DNA of 12,542 nt from Bacillota bacterium (GTDB taxonomy: Bacteria > Bacillota > Clostridia > Christensenellales > Aristaeellaceae). The position numbers and the translations under genes are program-made. Shown here one piece after another: positions 1 through 7,052 of the stretch. How positions within the stretch are numbered: position 1 is the stretch's first letter; every line of letters starts with the position of its first letter. The notes beneath the pieces are model-generated. The model was not told the origin of the DNA. It searched no databases and was given only the letters and a program-made list of their open reading frames with translations. The DNA lies in contig JAEYAR010000090.1 of NCBI GenBank assembly GCA_023404715.1, forward strand, positions 1 through 12,542, read 5' to 3'.

Positions 1-821
1 ATGCCCTCGATCAAAAAACGCTGGCCGGCAATGTAAAAAAGCAACGGCGGAATGAGCGAGAGCAGCACGCCCGCGAGGATCGTAGATTGGTTGCCGGAAT
101 TAAGCATGCCGCGAAGCGCAGTCAGCCCCAGCGGCAGCGTCATCTTGGCCTCCGAGTTGATGTAGATGAGCGGCCCAAAGAAGTCGTTCCACGTGCCGAT
201 GAACGTCTGCACGGCGATGACCATCATCGCCGGCTTCGCCATGGGCGCGACGATCCGGGTAAAGCAATAAAACCGGCTCGCCCCGTCGATATACGCCGCC
301 TCGTCATAGCTCTTGGAGATGGTCAGCATGAACTGGCGGATCAGGAAGACGCCCATCGCGCTGAACGTCGCGGGCAGAATCAGCGCAAGGTGGCTGTCGA
401 TCAGCCCCGCCTTGCTCATGATGATGAAGCGCGGAATGCTCATGACCGCGCCGGGGACCATCAGCGACGAAAGGAAGGCCAAGAAGAGAACGTTTTTCCC
501 CGGAAAGCGAAAGCGGGCAAAGGCAAACGCAGCCATAGAAGAGCAGAGCACCTGAAGCCCCGTACCGAGCACGGAGACCTTGAACGAGTTGAAAATGAAC
601 CTCCCAAAATCCACTTTATCGAACACCGTACGGTAGCTGTCGAGGTTGAAGGAGGTAGGCAGGACGGCCGGGGGCATCTTGAACGATTCCATCGGCGTGC
701 GTAGGGTCGTAGAGAGCATCCAGAGGATAGGAACCAGGATATAGGCCGCGAAGAGCAAAAGCAGCGCAATCACGAATAGTTTTCCGGCCAGCCGCGCGGG
801 GCCTGGCGCAACCTTCTTCAT
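1..821 (-). CDS. Carbohydrate ABC transporter permease, MalG type (partial, C-terminal end cut by window edge)
   Basis: Inner-membrane permease of a CUT1-class sugar importer, the partner of the MalF-type permease just upstream. The frame is open from ATG at 821 to the left edge, giving 273 complete codons. The N terminus (MKKVAPGPARLAGK) is followed by a hydrophobic first membrane segment. The EAA loop that docks on the ATPase is clear around residues 174-181 (EAAYIDGA), and the visible end reads QRFLIEG, close to the usual family C terminus, so only a few residues are probably missing. The start is supported by AAGGGGAG at 829-836, seven bases upstream. It begins 16 bases after the stop of the upstream permease, so the two are surely cotranscribed. 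Family membership is confident; the substrate cannot be read from the sequence. Confidence 0.93.
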   Translation of the reverse strand, partial: MKKVAPGPARLAGKLFVIALLLLFAAYILVPILWMLSTTLRTPMESFKMPPAVLPTSFNLDSYRTVFDKVDFGRFIFNSFKVSVLGTGLQVLCSSMAAFAFARFRFPGKNVLFLAFLSSLMVPGAVMSIPRFIIMSKAGLIDSHLALILPATFSAMGVFLIRQFMLTISKSYDEAAYIDGASRFYCFTRIVAPMAKPAMMVIAVQTFIGTWNDFFGPLIYINSEAKMTLPLGLTALRGMLNSGNQSTILAGVLLSLIPPLLFYIAGQRFLIEG

Positions 822-837
822 CAACCCACTCCCCTTT

Positions 838-1755
838 CTAATCGCGGTCATAGTTGACCCACATGTTGGACGCTTTAAACTGCACCAGCGTGATCCCCAG
901 CACGATCAAAAGGAGTACGAGGGATTGCGCCGAGGCCATGCCGTACTTGTGCGATACATACGCCGTTTCATAGATGTAGAGGCTGATCGTTCTGGATGCA
1001 TCTCCCGGCCCGCCGTTCGTGAGCATATACGGCTCCTCAAAAATCTGTATGGTGCCGATCAGCATGGTGATGAACACGAAGAATACCGTCGGCGAGAGCA
1101 GCGGCATGGTGATATGCTTGAACCTCTGCCAGCCGGTAGCGCCGTCGATCTCCGCCGCCTCCAGGCAAGTTTTGTCGATGCCCTGCAGGCCGATGAAAAA
1201 GTACAGAAAATAGCCGCCCACGAACTTCCAGAGGCTAAACAGCATCGTCGCCGGATAGACCCAGAACGAGGACTTGAGCCATGGGATGGGGCCGACGCCG
1301 ACCAGGCTGAGCAGGTAGTTCATGATGCCAAAATCCTTGTTCAGCACGTACGTCCAGGCCATGGCAATGGAAGAGGTGGCGAGCAGCGTCGGAAAATAGT
1401 ACACCGTCCTGAGCGCGTAAACGCCCAGCCTGTTTTTGATGCCGTTGACCCCCGCCGCGAGCAGCAACCCCATGACCATGTGCATCGGTACGAGCAGGAG
1501 CACGAACTTTACGGAGTTTCCGAGGGTCATCAGGAAGCGCTGATCCTTGGTGAGGATGATCCAGTTCTTATAGTCGTTCCACTGGGCCGGGGTAATGACG
1601 TTATATTTCGTAAAGGATATGCCGTTTACAAGGCACAGCGGCAAAAACACGAAGAGCAAAAAACCCGTCAGGCTGGGGAGCAAAAAAAGATACGCCGAGA
1701 CGATCTCCTCCCGCCTCTCCCTGCTTATCTTCTTGGGCGTACAAGGCCTTACCAT
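838..1755 (-). CDS. Carbohydrate ABC transporter permease, MalF type
   Basis: First permease of the CUT1-type sugar ABC importer, 305 residues, a usual length for the family. A basic cytoplasmic N terminus (about residues 1-17) leads into a hydrophobic segment (SAYLFLLPSLTGFLLFVFLP), followed by about five more membrane segments. The EAA motif starts at E199 (EAAEIDGATGWQRF), and TNGGPGDASRT near residue 250 is typical of MalF/UgpA/LacF-like proteins. Start choice: ATG at 1755 with GAGGGG eight bases upstream; an ATG nine bases earlier is in another frame and hits a stop at once. It lies 90 bases downstream of the binding-protein gene, separated by a strong hairpin, and 16 bases upstream of the MalG-type gene. 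Substrate is unknown; the neighbouring GH116 enzyme suggests a plant- or host-derived glycoside or short oligosaccharide (inference). Confidence 0.94.
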   Translation of the reverse strand: MVRPCTPKKISRERREEIVSAYLFLLPSLTGFLLFVFLPLCLVNGISFTKYNVITPAQWNDYKNWIILTKDQRFLMTLGNSVKFVLLLVPMHMVMGLLLAAGVNGIKNRLGVYALRTVYYFPTLLATSSIAMAWTYVLNKDFGIMNYLLSLVGVGPIPWLKSSFWVYPATMLFSLWKFVGGYFLYFFIGLQGIDKTCLEAAEIDGATGWQRFKHITMPLLSPTVFFVFITMLIGTIQIFEEPYMLTNGGPGDASRTISLYIYETAYVSHKYGMASAQSLVLLLIVLGITLVQFKASNMWVNYDRD

Positions 1756-1782
1756 GCATTCATCCCCTCACAGTTCACGCAG

Positions 1783-1826
1783 AAAATGCGCGGCTGCGCA
1801 ACGAAACCCATGCACAGCCGCGTTTT
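1783..1826 (-). promoter_or_regulatory. Intercistronic stem-loop between binding-protein and permease genes
   Basis: In the minus-strand transcript CGCGGCTGTGCA (1822-1811) pairs with TGCGCAGCCGCG (1800-1789) over 12 base pairs including one G-U, closing a 10-base loop. An AAAA/TTTT pair (1823-1826 with 1783-1786) can extend the stem across a two-base bulge. It begins 23 bases after the binding-protein stop. The following T run is short and offset, so a partial terminator or mRNA-stabilising element fits better than a full terminator. Such hairpins are known to let binding proteins be made in excess over permeases, as at malE-malF. Confidence 0.6.
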
Positions 1827-1845
1827 GAACCCGCCGCGACTTCGC

Positions 1846-3120
1846 TTAGTATTCCATCAGCACCAGGTCGATCTCTGCTTTTGCCGCGTTGAGCGCCTCT
1901 TCCACAGGCATCTCGTCCGCGTAGATCAGGGACAGATAGCGATTGACGATCAGCTGAATGTCGCCGTACGCGACGGGCGCCTGCACGGACCGCGCGGTAT
2001 CCGCGCCGTCGTAGAACACGCGGGAATTCGCGGGCCAGTCCGTATCCACGACGACCTCCTTCATGACCGTCTTGGACATCGGAATGCCCGAGATGTCCAC
2101 GATGCGCCGCTGCGAATCCGGCGCGGAGAGCCAGCAGATCAGCTTGTAGGCGTCGTCTTTGTTTTCAGACGCTGTGGAGATGGGGAACATGCCAAAACCC
2201 GAGATCACCTGCTGCTCCTTGTTGGTGGGCAAATATTGCAGATCGACCGACTTAAAGCCGCTCTCGTTGTACCCCTTCATCGGCCAGCGCCCGGCGAACT
2301 GCATGCCCACCTGGTCGGACAGGAATTCGCCGGCATCCACCGGCGCGACCTTGTGCACGTAGATCAGGTCGTGTAAGAACTGGATAGTCTCGATCGCCTC
2401 CGGCGAGTTGATGACGCATTCGGTCATGTCGTCGTTGAGGATGGCCGCGCCGTTGTTGAATAGCCAGGCCGAGGTTTCAAAATAACCCGAGCTGACGTTG
2501 CAGCCGTATACCTGCGCGCCGTCGTCGCGTTTGAATGTCATGGCCTTGGCGTAGCGCAGAAATTCGGCGTAATCCCAGTCGGCAGACGGCATATCAAGCC
2601 CGGCTTCCGCAAGGATGTTGGTGTTGATGTGCGTCACCACGTTGTTCCACTCAAAGCCATAGGCGTAGGTTACGCCGTCTACCGTGAGCGGCGCGACGAG
2701 CTTTTCGTGGTTATCCGCCACCATCGCAGCCCACTCGGGATACTTTTCCTCGTATGCGTTCAGCGGCTCGAGCAGGCCTTCGTTGCGAAAGACCTCGAAG
2801 CCCTCGATCGCTATGCGGATGATGTCGGGCGTATCGCCGCCTGCGATCATCGTCTGCAGCTTGGAAAGGTAGCCCGCCCAGCCGCCGGTGGAGCTGACGA
2901 ACATGAGCTCCGTCGAGATGCCCGTCTCTTCATAAAACTTCGTGAGCACGTCTGTGAGCGCTTCGCGGCTGAACGCCTCGCCGTCGAACGAAATGCTGAC
3001 GACGCGCTTGCCGTCGCCGATGATGTTGCGGTCGACCTGGCCCTCCTCCGCCCAAGCGGAGGCTCCCCCCAGGAAGAGCGCGAGCATCGCTGCGAGTGCC
3101 ATAGCCAAACATTTTTTCAT
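1846..3120 (-). CDS. Extracellular sugar-binding protein of ABC transporter (SBP family 1)
   Basis: Captures the sugar outside the membrane and delivers it to the two permeases encoded downstream. 424 residues, normal for the MalE/UgpB/MsmE-like family 1. Residues 1-24 form a signal peptide (MKK, then a hydrophobic core, then GGASAWA before EEGQ). The body shows family features: FYEETGISTELMFV in the first lobe, MIAGGDTPDII near residue 95, the NTNILAEAGLDMP segment after the hinge strand, and a C-terminal GFGMFPIS...SENKDDAYKLICWLS block. AAGGAG at 3133-3138 lies 12 bases before the start. Oddity: there is no lipobox; the only N-terminal cysteine is residue 4, before the hydrophobic core, so signal peptidase I cleavage after AWA is predicted. 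Binding proteins of single-membrane Gram-positives are normally lipidated. Ligand unknown. Confidence 0.92.
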   Translation of the reverse strand: MKKCLAMALAAMLALFLGGASAWAEEGQVDRNIIGDGKRVVSISFDGEAFSREALTDVLTKFYEETGISTELMFVSSTGGWAGYLSKLQTMIAGGDTPDIIRIAIEGFEVFRNEGLLEPLNAYEEKYPEWAAMVADNHEKLVAPLTVDGVTYAYGFEWNNVVTHINTNILAEAGLDMPSADWDYAEFLRYAKAMTFKRDDGAQVYGCNVSSGYFETSAWLFNNGAAILNDDMTECVINSPEAIETIQFLHDLIYVHKVAPVDAGEFLSDQVGMQFAGRWPMKGYNESGFKSVDLQYLPTNKEQQVISGFGMFPISTASENKDDAYKLICWLSAPDSQRRIVDISGIPMSKTVMKEVVVDTDWPANSRVFYDGADTARSVQAPVAYGDIQLIVNRYLSLIYADEMPVEEALNAAKAEIDLVLMEY

Positions 3121-3214
3121 CCGGGATCCACTCCTTTTTTATGATTACGCCAAACCCCGTCCGGCGCAATTTCTAGGCCAAAGTTGACACGGCCTACAGG
3201 AATGGAAAGCAATC

Positions 3215-3236
3215 AAAAAAGGCCCTTTATAGGCCC
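3215..3236 (-). terminator. Weak intrinsic terminator after the lacI-type gene
   Basis: In the minus-strand transcript GGCCT (5-base loop ATAAA) GGGCC forms a short, partly wobble-paired stem, directly followed by six T residues (complement of 3215-3220). It lies about 70 bases beyond the regulator stop at 3308 and 95 bases ahead of the binding-protein start. The stem is short, so read-through into the transporter genes is likely. I could not find a convincing sigma-A promoter for the binding-protein gene between this hairpin and its start. Confidence 0.45.
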
Positions 3237-3307
3237 ATTAGGAGCAATATGGCGTCGACACAAAATGTCTACCTTATATGACATAATGCGCTATATGCGC
3301 TTCCCCC

Positions 3308-4303
3308 TCATAAAATCGTCTGCCCCGGCAGCACATCGTATGGCAGCGTGGTCGTAGGCGGCATTTCCCGGCCCTGAAGGCAGTCCAGCAGCATGAGCGC
3401 GCTTCTTGTGCCCAGCTCCTCGATGTGGAGGGATAAGGTCGAAATGCGCGGTTCGAACTCATGCAGCATAGGGACGCCGTCAAAGCCGGTAAGCCCGTAG
3501 TCGAACGGCGTACGAAGCCCTCTACGCTGGAGCCTGCCCTGAATGGCGATCGCAAAGACATCGCTGGTACATAGGATGGCGGTCTTGGGCCCTCGCCGAA
3601 AGTCAAGCGCGTCGATCTCCTGAAGGTAGCCCTGATCCCCCAGCACGCAGACCTCGACCTGCGCGCCCCCGTCGCGCACGGCCTCGTCAAAGCCCGCCTT
3701 GCGGCGCAGCAGGGAATCCATATTGCTCTCCTGCGCCCTCGCCAGCGGCGGACATACATAAAGCAGGCGTTCATAGCCTTTGGAGAGGACGTAGCTCGTC
3801 ATGTCGTACATCGCGCGGCGGTCGTCAAAACCGAGCAGCGGAATGTCCGAAGAGATGCGGTTGAGCAATGAGAGGACGGGGATGCCCAGGCCCTTTACAT
3901 ACGCGGGGTAATCCGCGTCGGCGGTCGCGCTATCCAGGGCGATCGCGTCTACCTGCCTGGACAGCAGGTGTTCGATGCACTTTTTCTCCAGCGCCGGGTC
4001 CTTGTTGGTGAGCATGACGTACGTTACGTACCCGTTTTCAAACGCAACCCGCTGAAACGCATCGACGAGCTGCGCGAAAAACGAATTCCATAGGTCGAAC
4101 ACGACGATCCCCAGGCTCTTGCTCTCCCCTCGGACGAGCGCCTGCGCCAGGCAGTGGGGACGATAGCCCATCTCCTGCGCCGTCTTGAGGATAAGCCGCC
4201 GTTTTTCCTCGCTCAAGCCGGCGCGCCCGTTAAGGGCCCGGTCTACGGTAATGCGCGATACGCCGCACCGGTCGGCGATCTGCTTCGTCGTTACATGATT
4301 CAT
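3308..4303 (-). CDS. LacI-family transcriptional regulator
   Basis: Cytosolic DNA-binding sugar sensor, probably the repressor of this transport/hydrolase locus. 331 residues, standard length. Residues 4-24 hold the LacI helix-turn-helix (TTKQIADRCGVSRITVDRAL); residues 25-60 include NGRAGLSEEKR and the hinge GYRPHCLAQALVRG; a periplasmic-binding-protein-like sensor follows (SLGIVVFDLWNSFFAQLVDAF, ILCTSDVFAIAIQGRLQRRG, GLTGFDGVPM). The usual Ser before the recognition-helix Arg is Asp (TVDRAL), a variant known in one LacI subgroup. GGAG lies nine bases before the ATG at 4303. It has its own strong promoter (4390-4418), is divergent from the GH116 gene and upstream of the transporter genes on the same strand, an arrangement typical of local repressors. 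Effector and operator are not determined. Confidence 0.93.
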   Translation of the reverse strand: MNHVTTKQIADRCGVSRITVDRALNGRAGLSEEKRRLILKTAQEMGYRPHCLAQALVRGESKSLGIVVFDLWNSFFAQLVDAFQRVAFENGYVTYVMLTNKDPALEKKCIEHLLSRQVDAIALDSATADADYPAYVKGLGIPVLSLLNRISSDIPLLGFDDRRAMYDMTSYVLSKGYERLLYVCPPLARAQESNMDSLLRRKAGFDEAVRDGGAQVEVCVLGDQGYLQEIDALDFRRGPKTAILCTSDVFAIAIQGRLQRRGLRTPFDYGLTGFDGVPMLHEFEPRISTLSLHIEELGTRSALMLLDCLQGREMPPTTTLPYDVLPGQTIL

Positions 4304-4326
4304 CGCGTTTCACTCCAGCACGGCGC

Positions 4327-4336
4327 TTATGCATAA
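4327..4336. promoter_or_regulatory. Perfect palindrome TTATGCATAA in the regulator leader
   Basis: A ten-base perfect palindrome about 45 bases downstream of the predicted regulator transcription start and 23 bases upstream of its start codon. The position would suit an autoregulatory operator, but the centre is GC and not the CG typical of LacI-family operators, and the arms are short. Listed as a weak candidate only. Confidence 0.2.
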
Positions 4337-4389
4337 AGATCACGAGAACTTTACCCATTCGATACCATCTCGCTTGATTACACGTCTAC

Positions 4390-4418
4390 AGTATAGCGTC
4401 TATTTCGTCGATTGTCAA
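4390..4418 (-). promoter_or_regulatory. Sigma-A promoter of the LacI-type regulator gene
   Basis: On the minus strand a perfect -35 box TTGACA (4418-4413) is followed by a 17-base spacer and a -10 box TATACT (4395-4390). Transcription should start near 4383, giving a leader of about 80 bases. Two direct copies of CGTCTA (plus-strand sense, 4383-4388 and 4397-4402) flank the -10 box. Confidence 0.8.
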
Positions 4419-4499
4419 CAACTCGTCCGTAAATAAAGCGGCATTATCGCCCATCTTTTTCAACACGCCTCGTTTTACAGAAAAAAATATTCATTTCTC

Positions 4500-4528
4500 T
4501 TGACATCCTCCTTCCTGGACATTAGAAT
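4500..4528 (+). promoter_or_regulatory. Sigma-A promoter of the GH116 gene
   Basis: Perfect -35 box TTGACA (4500-4505), 17-base spacer, -10 box TAGAAT (4523-4528). Expected start of transcription is near 4535, leaving a leader of about 45 bases. It is back to back with the regulator promoter; the two -35 boxes are about 80 bases apart. Confidence 0.8.
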
Positions 4529-4529
4529 G

Positions 4530-4548
4530 AACGATGTACGTGATCGTT
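4530..4548. promoter_or_regulatory. Candidate operator: inverted repeat AACGAT-N7-ATCGTT
   Basis: Two perfect six-base arms (4530-4535 and 4543-4548) separated by seven bases, directly downstream of the -10 box and covering the predicted transcription start of the GH116 gene. A repressor bound here would block the promoter. The neighbouring LacI-type regulator is the obvious candidate, although the odd-length spacer differs from the usual LacI-family half-site geometry. A second overlapping pair, CGTGA (4539-4543) and TCACG (4555-4559), is less well placed. Confidence 0.4.
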
Positions 4549-4579
4549 ATATTTTCACGAAAGGATGGCATTGTTCTTT

Positions 4580-6988
4580 ATGAAATCATACGCCGGGGAT
4601 CGACTGGATCAGATCGCTTACCCGCTCGGCGGGCTGGGCGCAGGCATGCTCTGCCTGCAGGGCACGGGTTCGCTGGGCAACGTCTCCGTCCGCAATCATC
4701 CAGACTATCGGAACAACCCGCTCCTTTTTAGCGCGCTTACGATACTGGGTGAAGAAAACGTCTCCCGCATCGTCGAAGCGCCCGTTCCCAAGGCGAACGT
4801 CTTCGCCGTTGTCCCCGATTCCGGGACCGGCCTAGTCGGGACGAACTTTGGCCTTCCCCGCTTCGACCGCGGCCGGTTCAGCGCCCGATTCCCCTTCGCC
4901 ACGCTGCGGTTGTGGGATGAAAGCCTGCCCGTCGAGGCGCGCATTACCGGTTGGAGCCCCTTCGTGCCCGGGGACGAGGACCGCTCCAGCCTGCCCTTCG
5001 CCGCCCTCGAATACCGCTTCACCAACACGTCGGACCGCCCCGTCGACGCCGTCTATTTCTTTTGCGCCGAGAACTTCATGCGCATGAACGACCGCGCCCG
5101 CGTGCGCGCAACGGAAAATGGGTTTATTCTGGAGCAGCCCGGCTCGCCCGAGGCCCCGCACGAAGCCGGCGCGTTCCACGTCTGCGCGGACGCAAAGGCG
5201 TTCGTAGACGCCGCCTGGCTGCGCACGCAGGGCGGTTGGTCCTTCGATATGCTCACGATCCTGTGGAAACGCATCCAAAGCGGCGAATGTACAGACCGGG
5301 CTTACCCCGACGGCGACGGCCCCGCCAGCCCCGGGGCGACCCTGTCGGTGCCCTTCCACCTGGAACCTGGCGAGCGCCGGGATATCCGCCTGCGCCTTTG
5401 CTGGTACGTCCCCTATTCCGACATGCGCATCGGCCTGGAAAAGAACGACGCGGCGCGGCCGCCCGCCGCGGGCGAAATGCGCGCGCATTATCGGCCCTGG
5501 TACGCCGGGCGGTACGGCTCCATCAAGGCGGCGGCAGACGACTGGGCCGCGCAGTATGACGAGCTTCTCCTGCGCACGAGGCGTTTCACCGATTGCTTCT
5601 ATGATAGTACGTTGCCGGAGGAGATTCTCGACGCCGTCTCCTCCAATCTATGCATTTTGAAGTCCCCGACCGTCCTGCGCCAGACCGACGGTAAGCTTTG
5701 GGCGTGGGAGGGCTGCCACGACGACGCCGGCAGCTGCCACGGCTCCTGTACGCACGTTTGGAACTACGCCCAGGCCATCTGCCACCTCTTTCCGCGATTG
5801 GAGCGCTCGCTGCGCGAGACGGAATTCCTGTTTTGTCAGGACGAACGCGGGCACCAGACATTCCGCGCGCCCCTGCCGATCGAGCCGCTCGTGGATCATA
5901 GCTTCCACGCGGCCAGCGACGGACAGCTTGGCGGCATCGTCAAGGTCTATCGAGATTGGCGCATCAGCGGCGACGAGGCATGGCTCCGTTCGCTCTGGCC
6001 CCGTGTGCGGCAAAGCCTGGACTTCGCTATCCGCCAGTGGGATCCGGACCATAACGGCGTGCTTTCCGAGCCGCACCACAATACGTACGACATCGAATTT
6101 TGGGGCCCGGACGGCATGTGCACCTCCTTTTATCTGACCGCGCTGTATGCGGCCTGTGAGATGGGCCGGGCGCTGCAAGACGACGTGCAGGGCTACGAAC
6201 AGCTCTACAAAAAGGGACGCGCGTACCTGGAATCGCGCCTCTTTAACGGGGAATACTTCGATCAGCAGGTCGAGTGGAAGACGCTGCACGCCGGACTTCA
6301 AACCGGCTCGCTGCCCGAGGAGGTGCGCGCGCTCATCGAGCGCGAGGGGCCGCGCTATCAATACGGCACAGGCTGTATTTCCGACGGCGTCCTGGGCTTC
6401 TGGCTGGGCGAGCTGAGCGGCCTGCATGACCTGGTGGACGACGAAAAGCTGCGCGCAAACCTGCAAAGCATCTATCGTTATAACTTTAAGCGGGACCTGG
6501 CTCACCATGCCAATCCCCAGCGTCCTGGCTACGCGCTGGGCCACGAGGCCGGGCTGCTCCTTTGCACCTGGCCCGCGGGCGGCAAGCCCTCGCTCCCCTT
6601 CGTCTACAGCGACGAGGTGTGGACAGGCATCGAATATCAGGTCGCTTCGCACCTGATCGCCAAGGGCATGCTCGCAGAGGGGCTGCGCATCGTAACCGCC
6701 TGCCGCGACCGGTACGACGGCCGCGTCCGCAATCCTTACGACGAATACGAGTGCGGCCACTGGTACGCACGGGCGCTCGCCTCCTACGCGCTGCTGCAGG
6801 CTTATACGGGGCTTCGCTACGACAAGGTCAATAAAACCCTTTTCGTCAGCGACCGCAGCGCCAAGCGGCACCGCAGTTTCCTCGCCACGCAGGACGGTTA
6901 CGGCACGGTGGACGTCCGCGACCGCGAGGTTTCCATCACGGTCGCCGAGGGGCGCATCGACGTCGAACATATTGTCTGGGTGGACTAA
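4580..6988 (+). CDS. GH116-family (DUF608) glycoside hydrolase, cytosolic
   Basis: Predicted retaining glycosidase related to bacterial beta-glucosidases/beta-xylosidases and GBA2 glucosylceramidase. 802 residues from the start used. The N terminus carries the family signature (YPLGGLGAGMLCLQGTGSLG, residues 14-33), followed by a beta-rich domain to about residue 330 and then an (alpha/alpha)6 barrel. By motif position, E377 (WAWEGCHDD) should be the nucleophile and D504 (HNTYDIEFWGPDG) the acid/base; both contexts match GH116. VYSDEVWTGIEYQVAS near residue 680 is also typical. There is no signal peptide, so it should act on imported substrate. Start: AAGG directly abuts an ATG at 4565, leaving no room for the ribosome, so the in-frame ATG at 4580 (14 bases after AGGA) is preferred, though the 4565 start (807 residues) remains possible. 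Substrate specificity cannot be read. Confidence 0.85.
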   Translation: MKSYAGDRLDQIAYPLGGLGAGMLCLQGTGSLGNVSVRNHPDYRNNPLLFSALTILGEENVSRIVEAPVPKANVFAVVPDSGTGLVGTNFGLPRFDRGRFSARFPFATLRLWDESLPVEARITGWSPFVPGDEDRSSLPFAALEYRFTNTSDRPVDAVYFFCAENFMRMNDRARVRATENGFILEQPGSPEAPHEAGAFHVCADAKAFVDAAWLRTQGGWSFDMLTILWKRIQSGECTDRAYPDGDGPASPGATLSVPFHLEPGERRDIRLRLCWYVPYSDMRIGLEKNDAARPPAAGEMRAHYRPWYAGRYGSIKAAADDWAAQYDELLLRTRRFTDCFYDSTLPEEILDAVSSNLCILKSPTVLRQTDGKLWAWEGCHDDAGSCHGSCTHVWNYAQAICHLFPRLERSLRETEFLFCQDERGHQTFRAPLPIEPLVDHSFHAASDGQLGGIVKVYRDWRISGDEAWLRSLWPRVRQSLDFAIRQWDPDHNGVLSEPHHNTYDIEFWGPDGMCTSFYLTALYAACEMGRALQDDVQGYEQLYKKGRAYLESRLFNGEYFDQQVEWKTLHAGLQTGSLPEEVRALIEREGPRYQYGTGCISDGVLGFWLGELSGLHDLVDDEKLRANLQSIYRYNFKRDLAHHANPQRPGYALGHEAGLLLCTWPAGGKPSLPFVYSDEVWTGIEYQVASHLIAKGMLAEGLRIVTACRDRYDGRVRNPYDEYECGHWYARALASYALLQAYTGLRYDKVNKTLFVSDRSAKRHRSFLATQDGYGTVDVRDREVSITVAEGRIDVEHIVWVD

Positions 6989-7001
6989 AAGCGCTTTATT
7001 C

Positions 7002-7034
7002 AAAAAACAAGGGACGGCCCAGCAGGCTGTCCCT
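7002..7034. terminator. Bidirectional terminator between convergent GH116 and HD-GYP genes
   Basis: AGGGACGGCC (7010-7019) pairs with GGCTGTCCCT (7025-7034) through 10 base pairs, one of them G-U, with a five-base loop. Read on the minus strand the stem is followed by TTGTTTTTTG, a good intrinsic terminator for the HD gene that stops at 7053. On the plus strand it is 22 bases beyond the GH116 stop and followed by a weaker T-rich stretch, so it probably serves both genes. Confidence 0.8.
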
Positions 7035-7052
7035 CGTTCGATTTCTTCGGAT

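Noticed and set aside
925..2376. Long plus-strand open frame of 483 codons
   Set aside because: Antisense to the MalF-type permease and binding-protein genes; its product is rich in Arg, His and Asp with no motif, and it has no ribosome site. It is a by-product of GC-rich codon bias.
3184..3189. TTGACA on the plus strand upstream of the binding-protein gene
   Set aside because: No -10 box lies 15-19 bases downstream and no plus-strand gene follows; the gene here is on the minus strand.
3283..3300. Small hairpin GCGC-TATAT-GCGC with repeated ATGCGC just after the regulator stop
   Set aside because: The four-base arms and absent T run make it too weak to call a terminator or operator.
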